Shown here: positions 8,274 to 16,810 of the stretch, piece after piece
How the letters are laid out: the number at the start of each line of letters is the position of its first letter
Position numbering within the stretch: the stretch's first letter is position 1
Source: Hydrogenophaga sp. BPS33
Lineage (GTDB): Bacteria; Pseudomonadota; Gammaproteobacteria; Burkholderiales; Burkholderiaceae_C
Direction: 5' to 3'
Assembly: GCF_009859475.1 (NCBI RefSeq)
Contig: NZ_CP044549.1
Coordinates: 4,340,001 to 4,404,000, forward strand
Length of the DNA: 64,000 nt
The notes under the pieces: generated by a model
The model's input: the letters and a program-made list of their open reading frames with translations, nothing else
Database searches by the model: none
Told to the model about the DNA's origin: nothing
Translations under genes and position numbers: made by a program

Positions 8274-10217
8274 GTGACAAGCCTACCCATGCTCAGCGCC
8301 CTTACCCGCCGCCCCATCCGCGAACTGCCCGACGAGCTGATCAGCCAGATCGCCGCGGGCGAAGTGGTGGAGCGGCCGGCCTCGGTGGTGCGCGAACTCG
8401 TGGACAACGCGCTGGACGCCGGCGCCACGCAGATCACGCTGCGCCTGCAGGCCGGCGGTGTGCGGCTCATCAGCGTGGAGGACAACGGCTGCGGCATCCT
8501 GCGCAGCGAGTTGCCCAATGCCTTGAAGCGGCACGCCACGAGCAAGATCGCCAGTCTCTCGGAGCTCGAATCGGTCGGCACCATGGGCTTTCGCGGTGAG
8601 GCGCTGGCCGCCATTTGCTCGATTGCGGAGGTCTCGGTGCTCACGCGCGTAGACACTCCCGACGAAACGCACGGCTGGCTGCTCGATGGCCGCAGCGGCG
8701 AACTGCAACCCACGGCGCGCGCGCCCGGCACCACCGTGGAAGTGCGCGAGCTGTTCTACGCCACGCCCGCGCGGCGCAAGTTCCTCAAGACCGATGCCAC
8801 CGAACTGGGCCATTGCATGGAAGCGGTACGCCGCCATGCGCTTGCCCGGCCCGACGTGGGCTTTGCCATCTGGCACGAGGGCAAGCTGGCCGCCCAATGG
8901 CGCGCCGTGGCCGGCGATGGCATGGACGCCTTGCGCCAGCGCCTGGCCGACGTGCTGGGCGAAGACTTCGTGCAACAGGCCGTGGCAGTGAGCTGGCCCA
9001 TCGACCCGCCAGACGACGGCATGGAACGCCTGCGCGTCTGGGGCTTCGCCGGCATCCCCGACGCCGCGCGCTCGCGCGCCGACTGGCAATTCGCCTATGT
9101 GAACGGGCGCTATGTGCGCGACAAGGTCATCACCCACGCCGCGCGCAGCGCCTATGAAGACGTGTTGCATGGCCACCGCCAGCCGGTCTACGCGCTCTTC
9201 GTCTCGCTCGACCCTGCGCGGGTGGACGTGAACGTGCACCCCACCAAGATCGAGGTGCGCTTTCGCGACAGCCGCGAGGTGCACCAGGGCGTGCGGCATG
9301 CGGTGGAAGGCGCGCTGGCGGTGCCGCGCTCGGGTAGCCATACCGCGGAGGCCAGCACGCCGGTGGCCGCACCGGTGGCACCCGCGTGGACGCCGCCCGC
9401 GCGGCAAGCACCTTTCTCGTTCGCGCCGCGCGAGCCGGAGGTGGGGCATCGGGTCAGCGACGTGGGTGCGTTGTGGGGCACCGGGTCTGGCGGGGCTTCG
9501 ATCCTCCGACAAGCTCAGGATGAGCGGATTTCAGTCGGAACAGATGTTTTCGCTGTCTCAGCACCCACACCCAACGCCGTTCGGGCTGAGCCTGTCGAAG
9601 CCCTCGCCAACCCCACACCGCTGCCCGACGGCGAATGGCCACTGGGCCGTGCCATCGCCCAACTGCAAGGCGTTTACATCCTGGCCGAAAACGCCCACGG
9701 CCTGGTCGTCGTGGACATGCACGCGGCGCACGAACGCATCGTGTACGAACGCCTCAAGCAGCAACTGGACGACCGGCAGGTCACCAGCCAGCCGCTGCTG
9801 ATTCCCGCCACGTTCGCCGCCACACCCGACGAGGTGGCCACCGCCGAAGACGGCGCCGAGGTGTTGGCCGAACTGGGCCTGGAAGTGAGCGCGTTGTCGC
9901 CCAAGACGCTCGCCGTGCGTGCCGTGCCCACCACCCTCGCGCAGGGCGATCCTGTGGAACTGGCGCGCAGCGTGCTCGCCGAACTGGGCCAGCACGAAGC
10001 CAGCACGGTGGTGCAACGCGCGCGCAACGAATTGCTCGCCACCATGGCCTGCCACGGCGCGGTGCGCGCCAACCGCCGCCTCACGCTGGACGAGATGAAC
10101 GCGCTGCTGCGCCAGATGGAAGTGACCGAGCGTTCCGACCAGTGCAACCACGGCCGGCCGACTTGGCGCCAGATGGGCATGAAGGAACTGGACGCCCTGT
10201 TCCTGCGCGGACGCTGA
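8274..10217 (+). CDS. mutL: DNA mismatch repair protein MutL
   Basis: GHKL ATPase of mismatch repair, 647 residues from the GTG at 8274 (642 from the ATG at 8289). The GTG is preferred because TACAAT ends 6 bases before it and there is no Shine-Dalgarno for either. The N-terminal ATPase half shows ELISQIAAGEVVERP, DNGCGI, KRHATSKI and GFRGEAL. The C-terminal half shows DMHAAHERIVYE, a variant of the DQHAx2Ex4E endonuclease motif, plus ACHGAVRA and CNHGRPTW, so nicking activity is expected. The linker (about residues 408-443) is enlarged by a translated pair of inverted REP elements. Confidence 0.96.
   Translation: MTSLPMLSALTRRPIRELPDELISQIAAGEVVERPASVVRELVDNALDAGATQITLRLQAGGVRLISVEDNGCGILRSELPNALKRHATSKIASLSELESVGTMGFRGEALAAICSIAEVSVLTRVDTPDETHGWLLDGRSGELQPTARAPGTTVEVRELFYATPARRKFLKTDATELGHCMEAVRRHALARPDVGFAIWHEGKLAAQWRAVAGDGMDALRQRLADVLGEDFVQQAVAVSWPIDPPDDGMERLRVWGFAGIPDAARSRADWQFAYVNGRYVRDKVITHAARSAYEDVLHGHRQPVYALFVSLDPARVDVNVHPTKIEVRFRDSREVHQGVRHAVEGALAVPRSGSHTAEASTPVAAPVAPAWTPPARQAPFSFAPREPEVGHRVSDVGALWGTGSGGASILRQAQDERISVGTDVFAVSAPTPNAVRAEPVEALANPTPLPDGEWPLGRAIAQLQGVYILAENAHGLVVVDMHAAHERIVYERLKQQLDDRQVTSQPLLIPATFAATPDEVATAEDGAEVLAELGLEVSALSPKTLAVRAVPTTLAQGDPVELARSVLAELGQHEASTVVQRARNELLATMACHGAVRANRRLTLDEMNALLRQMEVTERSDQCNHGRPTWRQMGMKELDALFLRGR
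9496..9602. repeat. Inverted pair of REP-type elements inside mutL
   Basis: The unit at 9496-9527 contains CCGACAAGCTCAGGATGAGC, and the one at 9576-9602 contains CGTTCGGGCTGAGCCTGTCG. The second is the reverse-complement form of the first type. Both match the widespread REP consensus (GACAAGCTCAG / CTGAGCCTGTCGAAG) found between genes in many proteobacteria. Here both are read in frame, giving LRQAQDER and VRAEPVEA, a recognisable translation product of such repeats. They lie in the MutL linker, where extra sequence is tolerated. Confidence 0.8.
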
Positions 10218-10235
10218 AGCCCACCCAGCCGCCAC

Positions 10236-10258
10236 GCCGCCATCACGGCGGCTTTTTT
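10236..10258 (+). terminator. Intrinsic terminator after mutL
   Basis: GCCGCC (10236-10241), loop ATCAC, GGCGGC (10247-10252), then six T residues. It sits 19 bp after the mutL stop. Confidence 0.85.
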
Positions 10259-10277
10259 CTGCACCAAAAAAGCAAAC

Positions 10278-10300
10278 ACCGCCCCGCAATGGGCGGTTTT
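10278..10300 (+). terminator. Second hairpin terminator between mutL and gdhA
   Basis: ACCGCCC (10278-10284), loop CGCAAT, GGGCGGT (10291-10297) and a short T-run; A residues upstream would let it work on the other strand too. Confidence 0.6.
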
Positions 10301-10330
10301 GCCGGCCAGAGCGCGCCAAAAACGGGCGTT

Positions 10331-10360
10331 TTGCGACACGAAATGCCGGTTGCGCATAAT
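10331..10360 (+). promoter_or_regulatory. gdhA promoter
   Basis: TTGCGA (10331-10336), 18-bp spacer ending in TGCG, CATAAT (10355-10360). Start codon follows 41 bases later, so unlike many neighbours this transcript has a leader. Confidence 0.6.
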
Positions 10361-10401
10361 CTCATGCACTTTTTTGAAGCACACCTCCCACACAGACGGC
10401 A

Positions 10402-11745
10402 ATGAAATACACCTCGGCCCATCACTTCCTGGAACACGTCGCACAACAAAACCCCGGACAACCTGAGTTCCACCAGGCCGTCTCGGAAGTGATGGAAAGC
10501 CTCTGGCCCTTCATTGCCGCCCACCCGAAGTACGCCGAACACGGCCTGCTGGACCGCCTGGTCGAGCCCGAACGGGTGGTGATGTTCCGCATCTCCTGGG
10601 TCAACGACCACGGCGACGTGCAGGTCAACCGCGGCTACCGCATCCAGCACAGCTCGGCCATCGGCCCATACAAGGGCGGCATGCGCTTTCACCCTTCGGT
10701 GAACCTGTCGATCCTGAAATTCCTGGCCTTCGAGCAGACCTTCAAGAACGCACTGACCACCTTGCCCATGGGCGGCGGCAAGGGCGGCTCCGACTTCGAC
10801 CCCAAGGGCAAGAGCCCGGGTGAGGTGATGCGTTTCTGCCAGGCGCTGGTGACCGAGTTGTTCCGCCACGTGGGCAGCGACACCGACGTGCCGGCCGGCG
10901 ATATCGGCGTGGGCGGGCGCGAAGTCGGCTTCATGGCCGGCATGATGAAAAAGCTCAGCAATCGCGCCGACTGCGTGTTCACCGGCAAGGGCCTGGCCTT
11001 CGGCGGCTCGCTGATCCGCCCCGAAGCCACCGGCTACGGCACGGTCTACTTCGCCGAGGAGATGCTCAAGCAACGCGGGGTGAGCTTCCAGGGCCTGCGC
11101 GTGAGCGTGTCGGGCTCGGGCAATGTGGCGCAGTACGCAGTGGAGAAGGCCATGGCGCTGGGTGCCAAGGTGGTCACGGTGTCCGACTCCAGCGGCACGG
11201 TGGTCGACGAGGATGGCTTCAGCCCCGCCAAGCTGGCCGAGCTGATGGAAGTGAAAAACCACCTCTACGGCCGCGTGAGCGACTACGCCGCACGCACCAA
11301 GACGCGCTTCGAAGCCGGCCAGACGCCCTGGAGCGTGCCGGTGGACGTGGCCCTGCCCTGCGCCACGCAGAACGAGCTGAACGCGGACGACGCCGCCACG
11401 CTGATCAAGAACGGTGTGATTTGCGTGGCCGAGGGCGCGAACATGCCGACCACGATGGAGGCCGTGGAGCGCTTCGAGAGCGCCGGTGTGCTGTACGCGC
11501 CGGGCAAGGCCAGCAACGCCGGTGGCGTGGCCACCTCGGGGCTGGAGATGAGCCAGAACGCGATGCGCCTGTCGTGGCCGCGCGACGAGGTCGATGCGCG
11601 CCTGCACACCATCATGTGCGGCATTCACGAGGCCTGCCTGCAACACGGGCGCCGCGCCGATGGCACGGTGAGCTATGTCGATGGGGCCAACATCGCCGGC
11701 TTCGTGAAGGTAGCCGACGCGATGCTGGCGCAAGGCGTCATTTAA
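10402..11745 (+). CDS. gdhA: NADP-specific glutamate dehydrogenase
   Basis: Cytosolic hexameric enzyme of 447 residues that aminates 2-oxoglutarate to glutamate. The family signatures are clear: PYKGGMRFHPSVN near residue 90 with the substrate lysine, LPMGGGKGG near residue 122 with the catalytic lysine, and SGSGNVAQYA near residue 240 for the nucleotide fold. Length matches the small hexameric GDH class (about 450 residues). The gene stands alone between a double terminator and the leaderless M23 gene, with its own promoter. Only a weak Shine-Dalgarno (GACGG) is seen before the ATG. Confidence 0.96.
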   Translation: MKYTSAHHFLEHVAQQNPGQPEFHQAVSEVMESLWPFIAAHPKYAEHGLLDRLVEPERVVMFRISWVNDHGDVQVNRGYRIQHSSAIGPYKGGMRFHPSVNLSILKFLAFEQTFKNALTTLPMGGGKGGSDFDPKGKSPGEVMRFCQALVTELFRHVGSDTDVPAGDIGVGGREVGFMAGMMKKLSNRADCVFTGKGLAFGGSLIRPEATGYGTVYFAEEMLKQRGVSFQGLRVSVSGSGNVAQYAVEKAMALGAKVVTVSDSSGTVVDEDGFSPAKLAELMEVKNHLYGRVSDYAARTKTRFEAGQTPWSVPVDVALPCATQNELNADDAATLIKNGVICVAEGANMPTTMEAVERFESAGVLYAPGKASNAGGVATSGLEMSQNAMRLSWPRDEVDARLHTIMCGIHEACLQHGRRADGTVSYVDGANIAGFVKVADAMLAQGVI

Positions 11746-11776
11746 CTTTTGAAACAGGGCGCGGGCGTGCGCGGGC

Positions 11777-11782
11777 TAGACT
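11777..11782 (+). promoter_or_regulatory. -10 box of the M23 peptidase gene
   Basis: TAGACT followed by six bases and the ATG at 11789; no Shine-Dalgarno. Leaderless pattern. Confidence 0.45.
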
Positions 11783-11788
11783 GGCCGC

Positions 11789-12724
11789 ATGCCCGCCGAC
11801 CTGCCCGACCTGCCGTATCCCCGCGACCTTTCTTTTTTGCTGCAGCGCCGGTACGGCTTGCTGGCCACCGCCGCCGCACTGACCGTCCCCACGGCTTCGC
11901 TGTTCGCGGCCGACACGCCGCCTCCCCCGCCATCCTCCCCGCCATCCCCCAGCGAGAGCGTGCGCCCCCGTGCCCTGGCCGTGCCGGGCGGCATCGTCCG
12001 GCTCTCACTCGGTCCGGCGGCCATGCGCCCGATGGCTCGGCAAGGCGACATGCCCCTGCTGGTGCTGGGCGACCCCATCGAGTGGACGGCGGTGGTGGGC
12101 ATCCCCCTGAGTGCCGAGCCTGGCATGGGCCGCATCACGGTATCGGCGCCCGGCACCCCGCGCGACATCCCCTACCCCATCCAGGCCAAACGCTACGCGG
12201 AGCAGCGGCTCAAGGTCGCGCCGGGCCAGGTCGACCTGTCACCCGAAGACGAAGCGCGCTACAACCGCGAGCGCGCGCACCTGGCCACGGTCATGGCCAC
12301 CTTCAGCGAGCCGCCGCCACCCTCGCACGATCTTGCGATGCGCGCACCGGTCGAAGGCCGGCGCTCGGGGCCTTTCGGCCTGCGCCGCGTGTTCAACGGC
12401 CAGTCGCGCAATCCGCACAGCGGCATGGACATCGCCGCCCCCACCGGCACGCCGGTGCGAGCGCCCCTGGCGGGACGCGTGATCGACACGGGCGACTACT
12501 TCTTCAACGGCCAGACGGTCTGGCTCGACCATGGCAGCGGCCTGCTCACCATGGTGTGCCACCTGAGTGCGAGCGATGTGAAACCGGGTGACAGCGTGTC
12601 CGCCGGAGACGTGTTTGCCGCCGTCGGCGCCACCGGGCGGGTGACCGGGCCGCACCTGCATTGGTCGGTGATGCTCAACCGCGCGATGGTCGACCCGGCC
12701 CTGTTTCTGCGGGACGGTTCTTGA
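11789..12724 (+). CDS. M23-family metallopeptidase (LytM/peptidoglycan endopeptidase)
   Basis: Protein of 311 residues with a C-terminal M23 (LytM) zinc peptidase domain. An N-terminal hydrophobic segment (about residues 22-45) should direct it to the periplasm. Residues about 45-130 carry a proline-rich stretch and a beta-rich region. The catalytic domain (about 180-300) shows HSGMDIAAPTGTPVRAP, the HxxxD zinc pair, and TGRVTGPHLHWSV, the HxH motif, so it should be active rather than an EnvC-like activator. Such enzymes cut peptide cross-links in peptidoglycan. It starts 43 bp after gdhA. Confidence 0.9.
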   Translation: MPADLPDLPYPRDLSFLLQRRYGLLATAAALTVPTASLFAADTPPPPPSSPPSPSESVRPRALAVPGGIVRLSLGPAAMRPMARQGDMPLLVLGDPIEWTAVVGIPLSAEPGMGRITVSAPGTPRDIPYPIQAKRYAEQRLKVAPGQVDLSPEDEARYNRERAHLATVMATFSEPPPPSHDLAMRAPVEGRRSGPFGLRRVFNGQSRNPHSGMDIAAPTGTPVRAPLAGRVIDTGDYFFNGQTVWLDHGSGLLTMVCHLSASDVKPGDSVSAGDVFAAVGATGRVTGPHLHWSVMLNRAMVDPALFLRDGS

Positions 12725-12827
12725 CGCGGCCCCACCGCGCCAGCGTTCTGGCATGGAATCTGCACCGGGGGAAACCCCCAAGCGTTCGGGATGAACTTTT
12801 CCCGGCCGCAGGGCATCCATTACCGCC

Positions 12828-13712
12828 ATGACCCGTCTTCTTGTTGCCGCGTTCACCGCTTTGGCCCTGTTGGCCGGGTGCGCCACGCTGGACGAGAAGC
12901 AACGGGTCTGGATCTTCCAACCCTCCGACCGCACCTGGGCCGGTGGCCTGGCCGCCGCCGAAGGCATGGAAGACGTCTGGATCGATTTCGAATCCCCCAA
13001 GTCCGGCAAGCCGGTGAAGCTGCACGGCCTGTGGGCTGCGCACGAGAACTTCGAACAGCGCAAGGACGCGCCCGTGCTGCTCTACCTGCACGGCGCGCGC
13101 TTCAACGTCACTGGCTCGGCCTTTCGCGCCCGCCGCATGGAGGAGCTGGGTTTCTCGGTGTTGGCAATCGACTACCGCGGCTTTGGCAAGAGCACGAACG
13201 AACTGCCCTCGGAAACCACCGCCTACGAAGACGCGCGCGCGGCGTGGGACTGGATCGGCCAGAAATACCCGGGGCGCCCGCGCTACATCTTCGGCCACTC
13301 GCTGGGTGGCGCCATCGCCATCGAGCTCGCGGCGCAGGTAAACGACGAAGCCGGCACGGTCGTCGAAGGCACCTTCACCTCCATCCCCGACGTGGTCAGC
13401 ACCTTCAAGTGGGGCTGGCTGCCTATCTCGTTGTTGATCACCCAGCGCTTCGAAGCGGTCAAGCGCGTGGCCGACATCGGCTCGCCGCTGCTGGTGGTCC
13501 ACGGCGGCGAAGACCGCCTGATCCAGCCCGAGCTCGGGCGCAAGCTGTACGAAGCGGCCCAAGGTCGCAAGGCCTTCGTGCTGGTCGATGGGGGCTCGCA
13601 CCACAACACCAACTCGGTCGGACAGGCGCAGTACCGCACCGCGCTCTCCAGCCTGTTCGGCCTGCGCGACGACGCAGCGAGTGGTGTCAACGTGAAGATG
13701 GTCGAGCGGTAG
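12828..13712 (+). CDS. Lipoprotein alpha/beta hydrolase
   Basis: Predicted 294-residue lipoprotein with an alpha/beta-hydrolase fold. The signal ends in a lipobox-like LLAGC at residues 14-18. The oxyanion region [12 protein letters not shown] is near residue 85, the nucleophile elbow GHSLGG near residue 158, an acid in [11 protein letters not shown] near residue 226, and a histidine in DGGSHHNTN near residue 254. These complete a catalytic triad. It resembles BAAT/lysophospholipase-like membrane-bound hydrolases. The substrate is unknown. It lies between the M23 peptidase and the efflux gene, on the same strand. Confidence 0.85.
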   Translation: MTRLLVAAFTALALLAGCATLDEKQRVWIFQPSDRTWAGGLAAAEGMEDVWIDFESPKSGKPVKLHGLWAAHENFEQRKDAPVLLYLHGARFNVTGSAFRARRMEELGFSVLAIDYRGFGKSTNELPSETTAYEDARAAWDWIGQKYPGRPRYIFGHSLGGAIAIELAAQVNDEAGTVVEGTFTSIPDVVSTFKWGWLPISLLITQRFEAVKRVADIGSPLLVVHGGEDRLIQPELGRKLYEAAQGRKAFVLVDGGSHHNTNSVGQAQYRTALSSLFGLRDDAASGVNVKMVER

Positions 13713-13756
13713 CCGCGCTTGCCCGCGCGCAAGCCGCACCCGCTGCGGCGTTCTGC

Positions 13757-13762
13757 TACCCT
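13757..13762 (+). promoter_or_regulatory. -10 box of the Bcr/CflA gene
   Basis: TACCCT preceded by TGC (extended -10 type), seven bases before the ATG at 13770; no Shine-Dalgarno. Confidence 0.35.
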
Positions 13763-13769
13763 CGAACGG

Positions 13770-15038
13770 ATGCCCGCCGCCACGCCCTCTTCGTCTGCCA
13801 TGTCGCCCGGCCTGATCGTGCTGGTGCTCTCCCTGCTGCTGGGCCTGCAGCCGATTGCGACCGACCTGTACCTGCCCGCACTGCCCGCGCTCACCGCCGG
13901 CTTCGGCGCGTCCATGTCGCAGGCGCAACTCACGCTCACCGCGCTGTTGCTGTGTTTCGGCCTGTCGCAGCTCGTGTGGGGTCCGCTGTCGGACCGCTTC
14001 GGCCGCCGCCCGGTGTTGCTCGTGGGCCTGTCTGCCTTCGTGGTGTCCTCGGTGTGCGCGACGTTTGCCGCGACGATGGAGCAGCTCATCGCCTGGCGTG
14101 CCCTGCAGGGCGTGGCCATGGGCGCGGGCGTGATGTGCGCACGCGCCATCGTGCGCGATCTGTACGCACCTGCCGATGGCGCGCGCGTCATGTCCAAGGG
14201 ACTGACGGGGCTGGGCCTGATCGCCTGTACCGCCTCGCCCGTGGGTGGCCTGTTGGCCGGCTGGCTCGGGTGGCGCGTCTCGCTCCTGGCGCTGGCGGTG
14301 TTCGGCGCGGTGGCGCTGGCGGTGGTGGCCTGGCGTTTTCAGGAAACGCTGTCGCACAAGAACCCGCGCGCGCTGGCGCCACGCACCCTGCTGCACAACT
14401 GGATGGAGATCGCGCGCCACCCCACGTTCTGGGCCTTCGCGCTGCTGTCGACCGCATCCTACGGCGGCTTGTTCACCTATCTGGCGGCCTCGTCCTTCGT
14501 GTTCATCCGCGTGCTCGGCGTCTCCACCACGGTCTATGGCTTGCTGATGTTCAGCATGTCGCTGCTCTACATCGTCGGCACCTTCCTGTGCCGCTACCTG
14601 CTGCCGCGCCACGGGCTGCGGCGCACCGTGGCCATTGCGGGCGCCATCACGCTCACCGCCGGCACGGTCATGGGCGTGCTCGGCCTGCTGGGCGTGCACA
14701 AGGTCTGGGCCATCCTGCTGCCGTTCTGGCTGTTCATGCTGGCCCACGGCGTGCACCAGCCCTGCGGCCAGAGCGGCGCGGTGGGCCCGTTTCCGCAAGC
14801 CGCGGGCGCGGCCTCGGCGCTCAGCGGATTCCTCTCGATGGCCGCCGCGTTCGCCATGGGCGGCTGGCTCGGCTGGAGCATGGCGGGGGCCGACAGCGTG
14901 TTGCCCTTGACCCATGGCGTGTGGTTCTGGAGCGTGCTCATTGCCATCGTCGCGTGGACGCTGGTGCAGCGCCACGGCGAGGCCCGTGGCGCACCCCAGC
15001 GCGTCGACACCGCGGCACAGCCCGAGCCACGCGCGTGA
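13770..15038 (+). CDS. Bcr/CflA-family multidrug efflux MFS transporter
   Basis: Twelve-helix major facilitator of 422 residues from the ATG at 13770. The first helix ends with [12 protein letters not shown], the Bcr/CflA signature. The loop between helices 2 and 3 carries the MFS motif [15 protein letters not shown], and [16 protein letters not shown] follows in helix 4. It should export small drugs or metabolites by proton antiport. I did not use the upstream ATG at 13719 because the extra 17 residues are not family-like and TACCCT lies 7 bases from 13770. Its stop overlaps the miaA GTG start. Confidence 0.92.
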   Translation: MPAATPSSSAMSPGLIVLVLSLLLGLQPIATDLYLPALPALTAGFGASMSQAQLTLTALLLCFGLSQLVWGPLSDRFGRRPVLLVGLSAFVVSSVCATFAATMEQLIAWRALQGVAMGAGVMCARAIVRDLYAPADGARVMSKGLTGLGLIACTASPVGGLLAGWLGWRVSLLALAVFGAVALAVVAWRFQETLSHKNPRALAPRTLLHNWMEIARHPTFWAFALLSTASYGGLFTYLAASSFVFIRVLGVSTTVYGLLMFSMSLLYIVGTFLCRYLLPRHGLRRTVAIAGAITLTAGTVMGVLGLLGVHKVWAILLPFWLFMLAHGVHQPCGQSGAVGPFPQAAGAASALSGFLSMAAAFAMGGWLGWSMAGADSVLPLTHGVWFWSVLIAIVAWTLVQRHGEARGAPQRVDTAAQPEPRA

Positions 15039-16006
15039 CGAAGCCGGCCCCGCGTTGCATCGCCCTGGCCGGGCCGACGGCCAGCGGCAAGAGTGCCGCT
15101 TCGCTGGCCATCGCCGCGCGCTGGCCGGTGGAGATCGTCAGCGTCGACTCGGCCCTGGTCTACCGCGGCTTGGACATCGGCAGCGCCAAGCCCACCGCCG
15201 CCGAACGCGCCCAGGTGCCGCACCACTTGATCGACATCCTCGACCCCTTGCAGAGCTACAGCGCGGCCGACTTCGTGCGCGACACGCTGCGCCTGGTGGA
15301 CGACATCGCCGAGCGCGGCCGCACGGCCTTGCTGGTGGGCGGCACCATGCTGTACTTCAAGGCGCTGCTGGTCGGGCTGGACGAGATGCCGCAAGCCGAC
15401 GCGGCGGTGCGCGAACGCATCGAGGAACGTGCGCTCGCGCTCGGCTGGCCCGCCTTGCACGGCGAACTCGCGCGCGTGGACCCGGCCACCGCCGCGCGCC
15501 TGCCGCCCAACGATTCGCAGCGCATCCAGCGCGCGCTCGAGGTCTACGAAGTGTCGGGCCAACCGATCTCCAGCTTTCAAACCGGGCGCAGCCACAACCC
15601 GGCCAGCCCGCTCGCGCCCGAGCACCTGATCTCGCTGGAGCCGCAGGAACGCAGCTGGCTGCACGCGCGCATCGCGCAACGTTTCGACGACATGCTCGCC
15701 GCTGGATTTCTCGAGGAGATGCGCACCCTGCGCGCACGGGGCGATCTCTCCACTGCACTGCCCTCCATGCGCTGCGTGGGCTACCGCCAGGCGTGGGAAT
15801 CGATGGACGCGCACGGTGATGCGCTCACACCCGAACAGATCGACGAACTGCGGCTCCTGGGCAGCGCGGCCACGCGCCAGCTCGGCAAACGCCAGCTCAC
15901 CTGGCTGCGCTCGATGCCGCAGCGCCGCGTGATCGCCTGCGATGCACCCGACGCGCTGGCACAGGTACTGCACGCCGTCGAGCAACGCTTGGGCAGCTCT
16001 GCATGA
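15035..16006 (+). CDS. miaA: tRNA dimethylallyltransferase MiaA
   Basis: Enzyme of 323 residues that prenylates A37 of tRNAs reading UNN codons. The P-loop GPTASGKS is at residues 12-19. [17 protein letters not shown] follows where the family has [29 protein letters not shown] near residue 92 is well conserved, and [13 protein letters not shown] is near residue 240. It starts at a GTG whose bases overlap the stop of the upstream transporter gene, and its stop overlaps the start of the next ABC ATPase as ATGA. The three genes are therefore coupled. Confidence 0.95.
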   Translation: MTKPAPRCIALAGPTASGKSAASLAIAARWPVEIVSVDSALVYRGLDIGSAKPTAAERAQVPHHLIDILDPLQSYSAADFVRDTLRLVDDIAERGRTALLVGGTMLYFKALLVGLDEMPQADAAVRERIEERALALGWPALHGELARVDPATAARLPPNDSQRIQRALEVYEVSGQPISSFQTGRSHNPASPLAPEHLISLEPQERSWLHARIAQRFDDMLAAGFLEEMRTLRARGDLSTALPSMRCVGYRQAWESMDAHGDALTPEQIDELRLLGSAATRQLGKRQLTWLRSMPQRRVIACDAPDALAQVLHAVEQRLGSSA

Positions 16007-16665
16007 ACACGACAAAGGCCCTCGAGGTGGACCAGTTGGGCAAGCGCTACGGCAGCACCCCCGTGTTCAGCGGCGTGAGCCTGGACGTGGCGCCGGGCGA
16101 ATTCGTCGCGATCGTGGGCGAATCGGGCGTGGGCAAGAGCAGCCTGCTCAATTGCCTGGCCGCGCTCGACGATTGGAGCGAGGGCCGCATCGTGCACCAC
16201 GGCGTCGACCTGGGCACCCTGGACGAAACCCAACGCGCGCACTGGCGGCGCGAGCACCTGGGCTTCGTGTTCCAGGCCTTCCACGTGCTGCCGCATCTCG
16301 ATGTGGCGCAGAACGTCGGCCTGCCCCTGTTGCTGCTGGGCCGGCCCGACGCCATGCGCGTGCAGCAGATGCTGGACGCGGTCGGCCTGGGTGGTCTGGC
16401 TGCGCGGCTACCGGCCGAGTTGTCCGGAGGGCAACTGCAACGCGTGGCCATCGCGCGCGCGCTGGTGCACCGCCCCAGCCTGCTCCTGGCCGACGAGCCT
16501 ACAGGCAATCTCGACCCCACCACCGCCACCCAGGTCATGGACGTGTTGCAGCAACAGGCCGCCGACAGTAGCGCGGCGCTGGTGCTGGTCACGCACTCAA
16601 GCGCGGCCGCCGCGCGTGCCCAGCGCATGCTCCATCTCACCGCTTCGGGTCTGCGGGCCGGCTGA
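16003..16665 (+). CDS. ABC transporter ATP-binding protein (LolD/MacB-like)
   Basis: ATPase subunit of 220 residues. Walker [10 protein letters not shown] (residues 41-49), signature [15 protein letters not shown] (about 140-154) and Walker [13 protein letters not shown] are intact. The sequence around the Q-loop ([20 protein letters not shown]) is typical of the LolD/FtsE/MacB group, which serves lipoprotein release or mechanotransmission. No permease gene lies next to it, so it is an orphan here. It overlaps miaA by 4 bp. The LolCDE system proper is probably elsewhere. Confidence 0.88.
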   Translation: MNTTKALEVDQLGKRYGSTPVFSGVSLDVAPGEFVAIVGESGVGKSSLLNCLAALDDWSEGRIVHHGVDLGTLDETQRAHWRREHLGFVFQAFHVLPHLDVAQNVGLPLLLLGRPDAMRVQQMLDAVGLGGLAARLPAELSGGQLQRVAIARALVHRPSLLLADEPTGNLDPTTATQVMDVLQQQAADSSAALVLVTHSSAAAARAQRMLHLTASGLRAG

Positions 16666-16766
16666 AACGCTCAGGACGTGCTCACGCCCTGACACGTTTT
16701 CCCCGTGCGCACGATGGCGCATCGGGGTAAGGTCGGCACTGTGGCACAAAGAACCAAGCATGTAAC

Positions 16767-16789
16767 TTTGTGGCGTTAACATCCACAAA
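16767..16789. promoter_or_regulatory. Inverted repeat upstream of zwf
   Basis: TTTGTGG (16767-16773), 9-bp spacer containing GTTAAC, CCACAAA (16783-16789). It overlaps the predicted zwf -35 box (TTAACA, 16776-16781), so it may be an operator. Confidence 0.35.
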
Positions 16790-16808
16790 AACAAGTAACT
16801 AAATTAGA
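16776..16808 (+). promoter_or_regulatory. zwf promoter with a HexR-like site
   Basis: TTAACA (16776-16781), 18-bp spacer, TAAATT (16800-16805), then five bases to the ATG at 16811. AGTAACTAAATTAGA (16794-16808) matches 12 of 15 bases of the HexR-type palindrome TGTAATTAAATTACA known for central sugar-catabolism genes. It covers the -10 box. The regulator itself is not in the window. Confidence 0.4.
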
Positions 16809-16810
16809 TC

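Noticed and set aside
12675..14975. A 766-codon antisense frame over the hydrolase and efflux genes
   Set aside because: Same reason: composition typical of a shadow frame, and both sense genes are clear.
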